64,000 bases of DNA. Source: Hsuehochloa calcarea (Eukaryota > Streptophyta > Magnoliopsida > Poales > Poaceae). Location: contig CM070611.1 in assembly GCA_036346395.1 (NCBI GenBank), forward strand, positions 19,230,473-19,294,472. The letters are read 5' to 3'. Shown here piece after piece: positions 1 through 10,400 of the stretch (its first letter is position 1; every line of letters starts with the position of its first letter). The position numbers were made by a program, and so were the translations under genes. The notes below the pieces were generated by a model. That model worked only from the letters and a program-made list of their open reading frames with translations. It did no database searches and was not told the origin of the DNA.

Positions 1-84
1 TATAGAGAAAGCTGTCAAATCAAGTCGAATAGGAATTGGTGGAAGCATGGTGGCGCAAATCGTAGCCCAAGACGGCGGCGACGC

Positions 85-166
85 AGTGCACAAGAAGTGC
101 AATGAATGCACAGTGCACTAGAAGTGCAATGAATGCACAGTGCAAAAGAAGCGCAACGCAATGCAC
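85..166. repeat. 27-bp tandem repeat, three copies
   Basis: Three head-to-tail units (85-111, 112-138, 139-166), each built on AGTGCAcaAGAAGtGCAA...ATGCAC. The first two differ at one or two positions and the third is diverged. The repeat is inside the retroelement interior. Confidence 0.85.
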
Positions 167-664
167 AAGAAGCGCAACAGAGGCGCAATGTGGAAGAAGC
201 GCGCGGCCTTGAACGCTTGGAGCGGCGGATCTGCAGCGGCTCGAAGAAATAGCGGCGGGCCGGCGCTACGCTATGCATAAGGCAATTCCTATGCTTCTAT
301 GACTGACAATAAATTTGTGGACTCGCATAGCGAAGACGAACTCAAAAATTGAGTACTACGGACTTGGATGGACGCAGCGGAAGCAACGACGCAAAGCAGA
401 AAAAACCTAAGGATAACTAGCAGTAAATACTAGCAGTAGATAGCTTTAAAAGCGAAAGAAGCTGTGAGAAGCTGGAGCTGGAGAAATCAAAGTAGAAAAC
501 CGAAGACGGAGCCAGAGAAGCCGAAGTAACTTCAACTGGATAACAGCACCGTGATGCCCTTGGACTTGAGGCTTCGGAAGTTACACCTGCATTTTATGAG
601 TGGGCGCAGCGCTACGGCGGGCTCGGGCGTCTCGGTACTGAGGAGGCGGCGGTCGGAGCTTGAG

Positions 665-1138
665 TCATCCACCAAGGCCGAGACGGCTTTTCGGGACACA
701 AACGCTTTTCGGGATGAGACAGCCGCGGCCCGCTAATTGAACAGATCCAACTCCGTCCTCGCCTCCTCCGTCCTTGTCTTCTTCCCCGGCGACCCCCGCA
801 CGCCGCACGGGCGCACGGCAAGCAAGCAAGATGGATTGGCAAGGGGGGAGTTGAGGGCGACGGCGTCCGTCGACACGCCGCTCGAACATGGCCGCCTTGC
901 CGAGGATGTCGACGAGGAGGTTCCAGGCGTAGGCGGTGTGCTTCACGGACCGGCCGGTCCAGACGAAGAAGCGGACGACGGATTTGGGGCGGGAGTAGCA
1001 GATGCGGGTCTCGTCGCCGCCGCGGCCATCAGCCTCGGCTCCGGCGGGATTGTTTCTTCTCCGCCGGCGACGCAAAAGCCACCCCTTGGTGTGCGGCGTA
1101 GCGGCAGCAGCGGCGCGGGCTCGTCGAAGCGGTGGCAT
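665..1138 (-). pseudogene. PPR-protein gene fragment inside the retroelement
   Basis: The open frame of 157 codons contains, at about residues 54-87 (nt 878-979), the segment RFFVWTGRS..HTAYAWNLLVDILGK..MFE. This is the conserved region just before the first repeats of many plant pentatricopeptide-repeat (PPR) proteins, which bind organellar RNA. The flanking residues are low-complexity Arg/Ala/Pro-rich and not PPR-like, and no further 35-residue repeats follow. I read this as an internal piece of a PPR gene copied into the element, not as a working gene. The match is from family knowledge. The start codon is merely the first ATG of the frame. Confidence 0.65.
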
Positions 1139-1295
1139 CTAGTGCGAGATCCGCTCCGAGGATAATGCTTGAGGTGGACGAGGCGACGTTGACTCAGCAA
1201 AAGGAGGCCACCCCCGGGAGTGGAGATTGTTCCTCCCGGGGGCGGCGGCAGCGGAAGCTAGGCGGCGCGGCTACAGTAGACCGGTAAACCCTAAT

Positions 1296-1307
1296 GCTCT
1301 GATACCA
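1296..1307 (-). other. Primer-binding site (initiator tRNA-Met)
   Basis: Read on the minus strand the sequence is TGGTATCAGAGC, complementary to the 3' end of plant initiator tRNA-Met, and it lies directly after the LTR end (CA at 1308-1309 on the minus strand). Confidence 0.85.
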
Positions 1308-1464
1308 TGTTATGAATTGATTGTGTGTATTATCGAGAGGCCCAAAGGGCGATATATATAGGAGTACAAGAGATATATGCCATATATAGATAAGGCATAT
1401 AAGAGTCCCTATTCTAACTCCTATTCTAACATATCTTTAACATATCTCTAATATATCTCTAACA
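1308..1464 (-). repeat. 5' LTR, 157 bp
   Basis: Read on the minus strand it starts TGTTAGAGATA and ends TTCATAACA, so it has the TG...CA ends with a TGTTA/TAACA inverted repeat. A TATATATATC stretch (minus strand, about 1351-1360) lies 104 bp from its start and could be the TATA box. The length is close to the range of TRIM-like or other very short LTRs. Confidence 0.75.
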
Positions 1465-2276
1465 ATTTTTACTGCACCTGATGCATGCTGTTTGCATCTA
1501 TGGAATGATCGCCGACTTGTCTGAAAATTTCACCTGAAAGCGTTTGAAGCTTGATTGCTATTTTTAAGAAGCAACTGTCGTTCAAGTGAAATTATGAACA
1601 CTTTCCATTATTTGACAATAAAGATGGTTGAAAGTATTTTTTGTATCTGTCCTATTAGTAGCACATGGGATGTTCATTGTGTTCAATGCCTTTGATAAAC
1701 AGTATTTGAGTTTGTCATTGGAATTCTTTGGTACAAACGTTGGGTATGAATACAAATAGCATATTTTGTTTGCCTGATTTATCCTTCTTGTAGTGCCAAC
1801 ACCCCACCCCACCTTCCCGTTTTTTGCCCTTCATCAAATGACACATAGGCAATCCCACGAATAGTTTAGCTGATTGATCTTTAGTCACGAGTCAGTAAAT
1901 AAATACACTAGATACAGTATGCAGCTTACCAAATTTATGGTGGTCGATCCATATTTCTGTAGTGCACAGTGTACCTTTTTGAATGCTATGTCTAATTGTC
2001 CAGACTTGGGTCAAATTCCACAATGCGTCTGGTCTGTAGGTACTATATGCGATTTCTAAAATTTTTGTTTGTCGATGCATGTTTCCATAAGTCCTGCAAG
2101 AATGAACTGAGCTCAGATATATGTTGTATGGCAAATACCAAAGTGGTTGATATTTTTCATCTCTCATGTTCATTATGCAACAGACTGCATCATACCATCA
2201 TCACAATACACTATTATTCCCTATTTCCTTTACGGAGGTTAGAGATAGCCTCTAACAGGACCCTTTATATTTGCAG

Positions 2277-2337
2277 GTTATCTCCAGTGTCGCTTCATGC
2301 TGAGTTGAAAAAGTCTGTACGGGGATCTTCCGTTCTG
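2277..2337 (+). other. Possible orphan exon (61 nt)
   Basis: A T-rich tract ending TTTGCAG precedes the segment and GTTAGT follows it, so both splice sites fit the plant consensus. One frame across it is open and encodes LSPVSLHAELKKSVRGSSVL. I do not recognise this peptide. A 61-nt stretch could match these signals by chance. Confidence 0.25.
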
Positions 2338-3135
2338 GTTAGTACTCTCCTGATGAAAAAAATGCTCCCAGAGAATTCCTAGTGTGCATGTGCGTTCTTA
2401 TGATCAAAATAGCTTCTTGATTTGAGTTAACATGACTTTTTGTTTATATCTCTCCAGTGCTAGTTCTTCCCTAAAGTAGTCAATAGAAGGCCAACTTTGG
2501 CACTGCATAACACAAAGAACAAGTAATAGCAGTTTTTCATTATCGAAAATGTTTGTGCGCATGTTTGTATGCTTGCTATTATATCTGAAGTTGAACTGTT
2601 AAGAGCTTGTGGTCAACCACAAAGCTGTAAAACATTTTACAAAATTTATCTAGTGTCAGTTCACTTTTATTTATTTATGGTAATCTCAGATTTCATGTGC
2701 AAATAGCTAGAGAACTTCTGATATCGTTTCAAATGGGCTCAAATGTAAACCTTCTGATATAGGAAAAGAAAATTCATTTTGTTGATGTAAAAAAAGTTCC
2801 CCCTTATGATCTAGACGTCCTTTTGTAATCGAATATGCTGATCTAGTTATTACATGCCATTTGAGGTATCTGTGTTAAGAACGAACATTTGACAAGGATA
2901 GAGCTGAAACTTGGCACCGTTACACAAAGGCTTATGCGACCTCCTGTTCTCCTTACCTTTAATATTACCTGTATATTATATAATCATTCCATATTAGACA
3001 GTGTTCTCTTTTCAAAGAGGTGTAGGCTTTGCATAATTGTTTGCAATTCTCTATTTAATTATTGTTTTCCGCACTTTCATTTCTCACCATTGCCAACCTG
3101 TTCTGTAGGTTTTTTTTTTCTTTCTTACTTGCGAA

Positions 3136-3214
3136 GCGAAGTTGTGGATCTCACTCAATGATATATCAATGGTTAGCGAAGTTGTGGATCTCACTCAATG
3201 ATATATCAATGGTT
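3136..3214. repeat. Exact tandem duplication, 40-bp unit
   Basis: The unit beginning GCGAAGTTGTGGATCTCACT occurs at 3136-3175 and again at 3176-3214 with no internal mismatch (the second copy lacks the last base). The absence of divergence implies a recent event. Confidence 0.95.
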
Positions 3215-3542
3215 CGCTGCTATGCATCAGTGCCGTAATTATTATTCGCGTCCTTTGTTAGGACGTCACGTTGTTGTAGGCGCCTGATCTAGTTAGCTGC
3301 GTAGCTCTTCGCAGAATTGGTCCTCAGCGTCTTGCTGTCAGCCAGGATTGTTCTGTAATGCAGAAATGAGACTTGATTGGAACTTGCATGCTATGTTACG
3401 TCCAGTTTATTAAAAAGTATTTGTTTGTTGTTGGTTAGATTATAAAATTGCGTAAAAAAGAAAAATGGGATATCGGATGCCGAACTTAATTAGTCGCATA
3501 GCTGTCGGGGGATGATTTGGCTGCCATAAGTGGCAGGAAACG

Positions 3543-3550
3543 AAAAAAAA
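3543..3550 (-). terminator. Pol III terminator of the tRNA-Met gene
   Basis: Eight consecutive T on the minus strand, 28 nt past the tRNA 3' end. A run of four or more T stops RNA polymerase III. Confidence 0.65.
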
Positions 3551-3577
3551 CAGACTTGGGAAGCAGAACTATATTAT

Positions 3578-3649
3578 TATCAGAGCCAGGTTTCGATCCT
3601 GGGACCTGTGGGTTATGGGCCCACCACGCTTCCGCTGCGCCACTCTGAT
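3578..3649 (-). tRNA. Initiator tRNA-Met (CAU)
   Basis: On the minus strand the 72 nt begin ATCAGAGTGGCGCAGCGGAA and end CTGGCTCTGATA. The acceptor stem ATCAGAG pairs with CTCTGAT, the discriminator is A, the anticodon CAT is at 3615-3617, and the anticodon stem is GTGGG/CCCAC next to GCCCATAA, as in plant initiator tRNA-Met. The T-arm carries GGATCGAAACC, the initiator form. No intron and no encoded CCA. It supplies the methionine that starts translation in the cytosol. It is also the molecule whose 3' end primes reverse transcription of several elements in this window (TGGTATCAGAGC sites). All stems look intact, so it is probably a working gene. Confidence 0.95.
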
Positions 3650-4607
3650 TTTGATATTATAGAAGTTGTCATTCTAACATTTGCTTCCCCTGTGGATTTT
3701 TTTTATTAAAAAAGCCACAAGTACCTTTAAAACCGGAGGTGATTGTTCGGTACACAGTAACCGACCGGGGTCCTGTTTTTCAACAACCGAAATTCTAATA
3801 CCGGTTCACCTCCTGAACCTCTTCATCTCTTCTCATTAACTGCACCAAAATGATTAGAATTGCTTGTAATTTATATTCCAATATCAAATCGTTAAAATCA
3901 AATAAAAACTAAAAAGGAAAACTAACTGCTTTTTCTGGTAAACCGCTAGGTAGACCCCTCAGTTCCCCAAACCAAAAAGTGAAACCGTAACCGAGTCACA
4001 CAATAACGACCAAGTTTCGAATAAACGCTAATGAATTGCATTCAAGATTCCAAATGAACTCTAAAATTCATATTTTTGGTTTTTAGGTAGAGTTTGAATT
4101 TAGATAAATTTAGGAATAATAATAGTTGAATTTGGACTTAAAACAAGGAGGAACGAGCTCTCTAAAGTTTTAAATTCAAAACAATTCTTGGAATTATTAA
4201 AGGAGATAATACTGTCATTGATAGATGGGATCCACCAAATTTTATTTTATTTGTGATTTATTTACCAATTAGAAAAATCTTGACAGGTGGGACTCCTCAT
4301 ATTTAATTTCCTTTTCAAATTGTTTCCTGAATTAAAAGAACTACAGTTACTACTGACATATGGGGTAAATGTCCGTACGGACTCAGTCTCTGGAAACAGT
4401 ATCTTGACCGAGGTCCCGCGTATAACTGACAAAGGTCTACAGACCGAGTCCAAACAATATAGTTTAGAAGGTAGGGTCCACATGTCATTGACGCAAACTA
4501 ATTTTTGGTTTTAATTACGTTTCGCTAATTGATTTGGGCCCATGTCATACTAACATTATCCCCTAATTAATCCTTATCTAATGGTGCCATTAGTCCCTAA
4601 TTATTTG
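3650..4607. other. AT-rich intergenic stretch
   Basis: Low-GC sequence with no frame, tandem repeat or transposon end that I can support. Confidence 0.5.
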
Positions 4608-5170
4608 GTTGCTTGGCGCTAGAGTGCTCCTCCCCAATTCGCACCGGAGTAGGGGAGGGCGCCCAGAGCGCATTTGGGCTGCACTCAACGCCGGCGAGCC
4701 AGGCTTCGGGGGTGACCTGAGAAGTCCACAATGGGACCCCGTGTCCTCGCCGACCTCGACGGTGTCAATGGCGAGGGCAATGGTGGCCTGTGGCGGTTGC
4801 GCGAGGCGGCGGTGGAGTTTTGGCCCATGGCGGAACCGCCTAGCCGGTGGCCAAACCTGCTTGGTGGCATGCACATTAGCCCCTACTTCCCGAGGGGGTT
4901 CTAGGCGTACCACCTGTACGACGCAGGGAGTTCCGTGCGAGCCCGTCCACGATGACGGACGCCATGGATGAAGGAGCGACGGTGCGGCGCCGCCCGCTGC
5001 TCTATGGCCCTAATCGACTGGCGTGCTAGCTACTCCTACCCCTAGAACCTAAGCTGATGCGGTGACTTACGTTAGGGCGACCGGGGTGACGGAGTTGGGT
5101 GGTGGAGGAGGGAGGTGGCGCAACTCGGGTCGAAGCTACCGAGAAAGAAGACGCTATTCCAAGTGTTCTC

Positions 5171-5172
<2 letters not shown>

Positions 5173-5212
<40 letters not shown>
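5173..5212. repeat. (GA)20 microsatellite
   Basis: Twenty uninterrupted GA units, followed by a short GAT run (5213-5228). Confidence 0.97.
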
Positions 5213-5216
<4 letters not shown>

Positions 5217-6486
5217 GATGATGATGAGCATCTGATGGAGGAGGCCGAGGCGATGTTAAAGGTCAAGGCGCCAAGGCCAGAGCTCATCCGAGAGGCTGGC
5301 GCGGCGTGAAGAAGTGGGGCAGCGTGGCTGGCTTGATTGACAGCCAGGAGGAAGACGGAGCGGGCGACGGTTAGTATGTGGAGAAAAATACAAGTGGAGG
5401 TGAGCACAAGTTAGGGGGAAGTGCTGCGGGCCCGAAGAACCGAACCGGAGTGGCGGGGACTCACCCGAGCGGCAGAACGGGGGTGGCGGCGGAGATAGCT
5501 ACCGAAGCAGAGTGTGAGGCCTTACCGCTCGTTCTTGCTCTCTGGTGCGCGAAGGAGAAGAAGAAGGCTAGGAGAAAAAACTTGGGGCGTAGGCGAGCCC
5601 GATGCGCAAATTAAATTGACGCTGGTGCGAGGGAGGAGCAGGCGGCGGGTCTTGTGAGGTTTCTGCCCAAGCTAAAGTTGGGGTTTTGTGATTTTCTCTT
5701 TTGTTTTCTCCTATTTTTAAATTCAAATTCAGATCTGAATATTTGATTTGGGGTTTCTTGTAATTACATTATGCATTTAACTTGTTTTTAATTCATTATT
5801 TTAGCCCAAATGTACTTTAACAATTGCTCTTGGAAATTTCAAAATACAAATAAACTTCAAATAACTTTTCAAAACCCAAATGATACAAAAATGTAATCCA
5901 TACATAACAAGTTTTAAAAATCCCATATTTTCATCCTTGGGATTTTTGGCTACAATTGTTTTGGATATTACAATTGTTATGCCAATTCCACACGTACAAA
6001 ACCGAGGTGAGATGATTGGTTACTAGTATATTATTCACACTGCAGAGGTAGCTTGACACAACTCATACTTTACGGGTAAAACTTGTCTATTGTTGCCGCC
6101 CAGCCGAATGCTGGTGATTTAGGTAAAATAAAGCTGAGGGTGATGGTGCAGACCTTGTGAAGCGTGTAAGACCGGAACCTTGTGTCAGGAGAAAAACATA
6201 GTTACCGCTCATCCACAGAACCGAATGTCTGCATGGAATAGGTCTTATCATCAGGCATGACTTCGGTCCCTGGGTGATCCCTAATGTGAGACGGAGGCTG
6301 ACCAAGAGTCACTTGCCGGGCGTCACAACAGTAGTTCCCTTGTAGCATCGAACGGCAAGATTCACGAGCGTGGTACCCCGATTGTTGCCCCACTGATTGT
6401 TGCTAAGTTTTAGGAAACTCTAGCCCTGGTCCATAAGTCGGTTCAGGTATGGGTAGCTTATCGAAATTCTAAAAGAGCCAGGAGAC

Positions 6487-6495
6487 TATATATAA
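6487..6495 (+). promoter_or_regulatory. Likely TATA box of LTR A
   Basis: TATATATAA lies about 190 bp before the LTR/leader border, a normal place for the promoter of a plant copia LTR. Confidence 0.4.
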
Positions 6496-6678
6496 GAGGG
6501 ACCATTAACTATTATAACACCATTATAGAAGAGTAATAAAGTGAAGCCTTAAGTCCTATTATATCTCTGTGTTCAATCTACTATTGTGTTCTTGTATTCT
6601 TGTTTTGTTTTCACGATTTTGAGTATTGTCTACGAGGTAATCGATCGGACTGGACTCCCCAACGACGGTTCCTCAATA

Positions 6679-6690
6679 CGTTATCAGCAC
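6679..6690 (+). other. Primer-binding-type site of copia A
   Basis: CGTTATCAGCAC, the motif found right after the 5' LTR in one group of plant Ty1/copia elements. Its role as primer site is taken from that group. Confidence 0.45.
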
Positions 6691-7427
6691 AATCGACTCT
6701 CCTCGCATCGAAAGGTAACCGTCGAAGAATAACACTCGTAAATTTAATCGTATTTTCTATATCGCTTTCAATTATGCAAATTTGATTTCTAGATTGGTTT
6801 TCTATTGTGCAAATCCGTTCTAATCTACTGTGAACCGACTTGAAGTCGCCGACACAATGTCGATCGGTAGATTGCACGAAAGATTGGATGTTGATTGTAC
6901 CGTAGATTGAAAATTACAAATTAGTTCTAATCTACCTCAAGCCGACTTGAAGTCGCCGGCCAAATCGATAGGTAACTGCATGAGCGATAATTTCATTGGA
7001 CGAACAGTGATTACAGGTGAACAGTAATTACGCACGCACAATGATTACGCATGAACAGTACACATAAAAAACCCCCACAGCCGGCCTGGAGCCGTCGCCT
7101 CCTACGCCACACCCCCCTACGGTCGGCTTGAAGCCGCCGCCGCATATGGAGCCGCCGAGTGCCTGGCGCAGCCCGAAGCCGCCGCCTGCGCCGGTTGCCA
7201 CCCACCCAAATCAAGGAGAAGGGGAGGAGGGGAGGGAGAGAATACCGGTCGGCTGGTAGCGGCCGCACCGCCGCCGCCCGCATGCGGCTCCACTACGCTG
7301 CCGCCGCGCCGCATGCGGATTCTCCCGCCCACGCTGGTCGTCGCCCGTACGCGGCCCCAGCCGCCGCCGCCCGCCTGCGGCTCCCATGGAGGGAGACGCC
7401 ACCCGGGTGAACGGGGGTAGGGAAACC
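6691..7427 (+). other. Untranslated leader of copia A, first part
   Basis: No convincing frame. Two diverged copies of a segment with CGACTTGAAGTCGCCG and a GATCGGTA / GATAGGTA tail lie at about 6815-6890 and 6920-6990. From about 7075 it becomes strongly GC-rich with CGGCTTGAAGCCGCCG-like repeats. The Arg/Ala/Pro-rich frames here look like composition artefacts. Confidence 0.5.
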
Positions 7428-10400
7428 TGTGAGACCCCGGTTTATCAGGCTTGTAATGCTTAACTATCCACTGGGTCCTAGCATCACAAATCAAATAAAC
7501 AAAGACTCGAGATATATGCACTTCCCAAGATGCAGTACACACACATCATTACAACAAGTATGTATCAATTCCATTCAAACACATAGAACAAGCAAAAGCA
7601 ACAAACCAGAAGTTAATATAAATAAATGATAGTTATTACAAAAGAGAGGCCAACCTGCCAGATGACATCCATAAGTTCTAATTAAACAGCGGAAGCAAAA
7701 GTACCATAAGATGGCAATAACAAAAGCCAATTAGTGTGCCTTTAACCCACAAGGCAACCAACCAAACCGCCAAGCTAGTCGTCGAATCCAAAGCACATTT
7801 CACAAAAATGAGGCCCTTGGGGCTCACATTCCTCCTCTGCAATAAATAGTTAAGCAAAGCAAATGAGTACAAAAATTGTACTCCGCAAGACTTACGTGTA
7901 GAGTAACAGACCTATACATAGCTACATGCAAGCTTATTTAAGTGGAGGCTGTATGTTTCATTTTCAGCACAAAGCAATCTTTATTTGCAATAATGTAGTA
8001 CATTTAAAAGCAAGTTTACAATCTGTTTTTATTGTTCAAATAACCGTAAATAACAACATAATAACAATAAAAAGATGACAACAACAATCCTGGAAGTGAC
8101 TAAACCAATAGTCACCACAACAATAGCATGAATTACCCATTCATACCACCCATGTCAAATTTTAATTAAAAGGTTGAAATCTAATTCTCACGGGGCGTAT
8201 CCGAGCGTGCCCATAACCTAGGACGAGGCTATTAGAATAGTTTGAAAACCCTGCAGGGGTGTACCAATGTACCCACACGTCAGACCGCTTTTGCTAGTAG
8301 ATGAAGCACACTACCTTTGGTATGCCGGCACAGCTAAGTCCTACGAGATGGTTCCAATATTGTGTATTAGCCACGAGTCACTCGCATGGGAATAGAAATC
8401 CCCATACGCTAGGACGGAGTCATCGACCTTAGAAAAGGATCGATGCCCCACCTGGAGGAGAACTAGAAAGCCCACCCCGCCCATACAACTCTCAACAACC
8501 ACGCCAACATACTTGTGACCCTGGGCTAACACACGCCAAAGTACTAGATCAAGAGAGGTCCCATATCCCTCTCATGTGGTTAGTACGCAAATTGCTCAGT
8601 ACAGTGGCGCAAGTAATTCGATCCTTGTTGACTTAGGCATACCACCACAATCCAAATGACCACACCATCCAACCAATATGCCCAAGTCTAAAACAATTTT
8701 TCATTTTCAGATTTTGACTTTATAAATTATCAAATCACAAGTGCTGGACATAAAGGAGTAATAATTAGATGTGTGATCAAGACCATCGACTAAATCGATG
8801 ATCGCCCATTACTACCGAAACTAAGCATTACTAAGCAATTTCAAATCGCAATCTACTAAGTGACAAGAGCTCATCCAAAGAACTCAAATCACAGCAATTA
8901 ACCTAGGCTCATGGTAGTAGAGGATAATCAATTCCTACAGATTATGCAACAATATGATCCACTAATCATAATTTAACACAACATAGCAAAAGAGCGAAAA
9001 ACAATCGATAAGAACGACGAATACGAAAAAGACTCAACAGCAAACTTTTTTCGAATGACTTGAAAATTTTACAGCAGTAAGAGCATGATTTATAAGGAAT
9101 TTAGCAACAAGAACCAATTGATTTGGATTCTTAATGCAAAAGATATGAGTAAAACAAATCTGCTCAGCCTTATAAATCACAAATACTACTATTTATTGCA
9201 ATTAAATTGTTTGGCAACATTTTCTAGAAAGGTGGCGTATCTGAAAATTTTACAATAGATCAAGCACCTCATGAGATGAACAACCCAATTGGATTCATCT
9301 CATTTGGAGCTATGATGCACTTTCTACAATTTTCCAAAGCCATGAAATAAGTAAAAGTAAAATGCGTAAGTAAACTTTTTGGGAAAAGTAACATGTTCAG
9401 AACTAATGTTCACGGTAAGCTCATTAATAGAGGAATCCAACAAAATTGGATTCACTCAAAAATAAGTTACAGATAAATAGTTATGCATTTCTAAATTTAA
9501 TACCTTTCTCTAGTTCACAAATTAATCTTCTGGGAAAAATATTAAAATCCAAATCGACGTGGACGAACTTGGGCCGTAGATCTTGAATCGGACGACCCAA
9601 GTCCTTGGGACAATGCGCGCGCACGCGGCTCACGCGTCTCACAAATCCACCGTTGGATTTAGAATCCAACGGTCCACGTGGATCGAAACGTTCGGACGGA
9701 CGAACGTTTGAACGAATGTGGGCCGTTGATCTGAAGATGGACGGCTCACAACGAAGGAGCTTCTGAACGGTCTGAACGTTTACGAGAACCTGGGTCGTTG
9801 ATCTAGAGATCGACGGTCCACAGAGAACGACGTTAAACGCTCTGCGTACAGTTCATCCGGCAAAACCCGACGGCGAAGGGAGGCTCACTACCGGCGACTT
9901 TGGTCACGGCGGCGCGAGCTAAGGCCCAAAACGGGTCCGCAATAGCCTTGCGCACACACCGGGTCCATTTACTGCGGCTGCGGCGGTCTAGAACGCCGGC
10001 AAGTCGGAGTTGACGGCGGCGACACAAACGACCGAAAACGAAAAGCGCAAAGGAGCTCCGCTGCGGTCCAAGTAAGCAAGTGCCAAGCGTCTAGGGATGA
10101 ATGCGGAGCTACCTACGCACTAGAGAGGCACAGAGGAGGTCGGAGCTGCTCCGGCGACGGAGACCCGCTCCGTCAAGTGAGTCAAGAAAGGGATGATCTT
10201 CACGAATAGGAAAATCCAAAATTGGTCGATTCCTGTGAATGCAAACCAGAATTGGATTAGGCAAAATGCTCAAGGTAGAGAGAGGCTCAAGGAGACAAGA
10301 AAGAATTTAAAAAGGAAACACTGGAGCGCCGACGATGAACAGGAAGCTTCACGACCGAAAATGACGATTTGGGGCTTTTGGCGATTTGAGCTCAACCAAG

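Larger units (their letters stand above)
1..1464 (-). mobile_element. Short-LTR retrotransposon with captured gene sequence (cut by window edge)
   Basis: One LTR is present at the right, followed to its left by a primer-binding site complementary to initiator tRNA-Met, so transcription would run leftwards and this is the 5' LTR. The second LTR must lie beyond position 1. The internal part has no gag, protease, integrase or reverse transcriptase motif that I can find. It is GC-rich and carries a PPR gene fragment in the same orientation as the element, plus a short tandem repeat. This is the pattern of a non-autonomous element that has taken up host gene sequence. Because one end is missing, it remains possible that a larger element is present. 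Confidence 0.7.
1465..3577. other. Unassigned, non-transposon-like sequence
   Basis: AT-rich, with T-rich tracts before possible splice sites on the plus strand. No long reading frame and no transposon ends were seen. It could be introns and 3' part of a host gene whose other exons are elsewhere, or plain intergenic DNA. I recognise no protein. Confidence 0.4.
4608..6675 (+). repeat. Probable long 5' LTR of copia element A (left end not fixed)
   Basis: The stretch is a GC-rich block (about 4608-5660) followed by an AT-rich block and then a TATATATAA box at 6487. It ends in CCTCA immediately before a CGTTATCAGCAC site, which stands at the LTR/leader border in many plant Ty1/copia elements. 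The composition is continuous up to the TATA box, so I read it as one long LTR, but no second copy is in the window and no TG start is evident. The frames in it (for example 4609-4971) look accidental. Part of it may be an unrelated older repeat. Confidence 0.35.

Noticed and set aside
4609..4971. Open frame in the GC-rich block before copia A
   Set aside because: No domain, and the other strand is equally open; more likely LTR sequence.
7117..7542. GC-rich overlapping frames (Arg/Ala/Pro-rich)
   Set aside because: All frames are open because of GCC/CGC repeats. One crosses the start of the gypsy LTR at 7428, so it cannot be a real gene.
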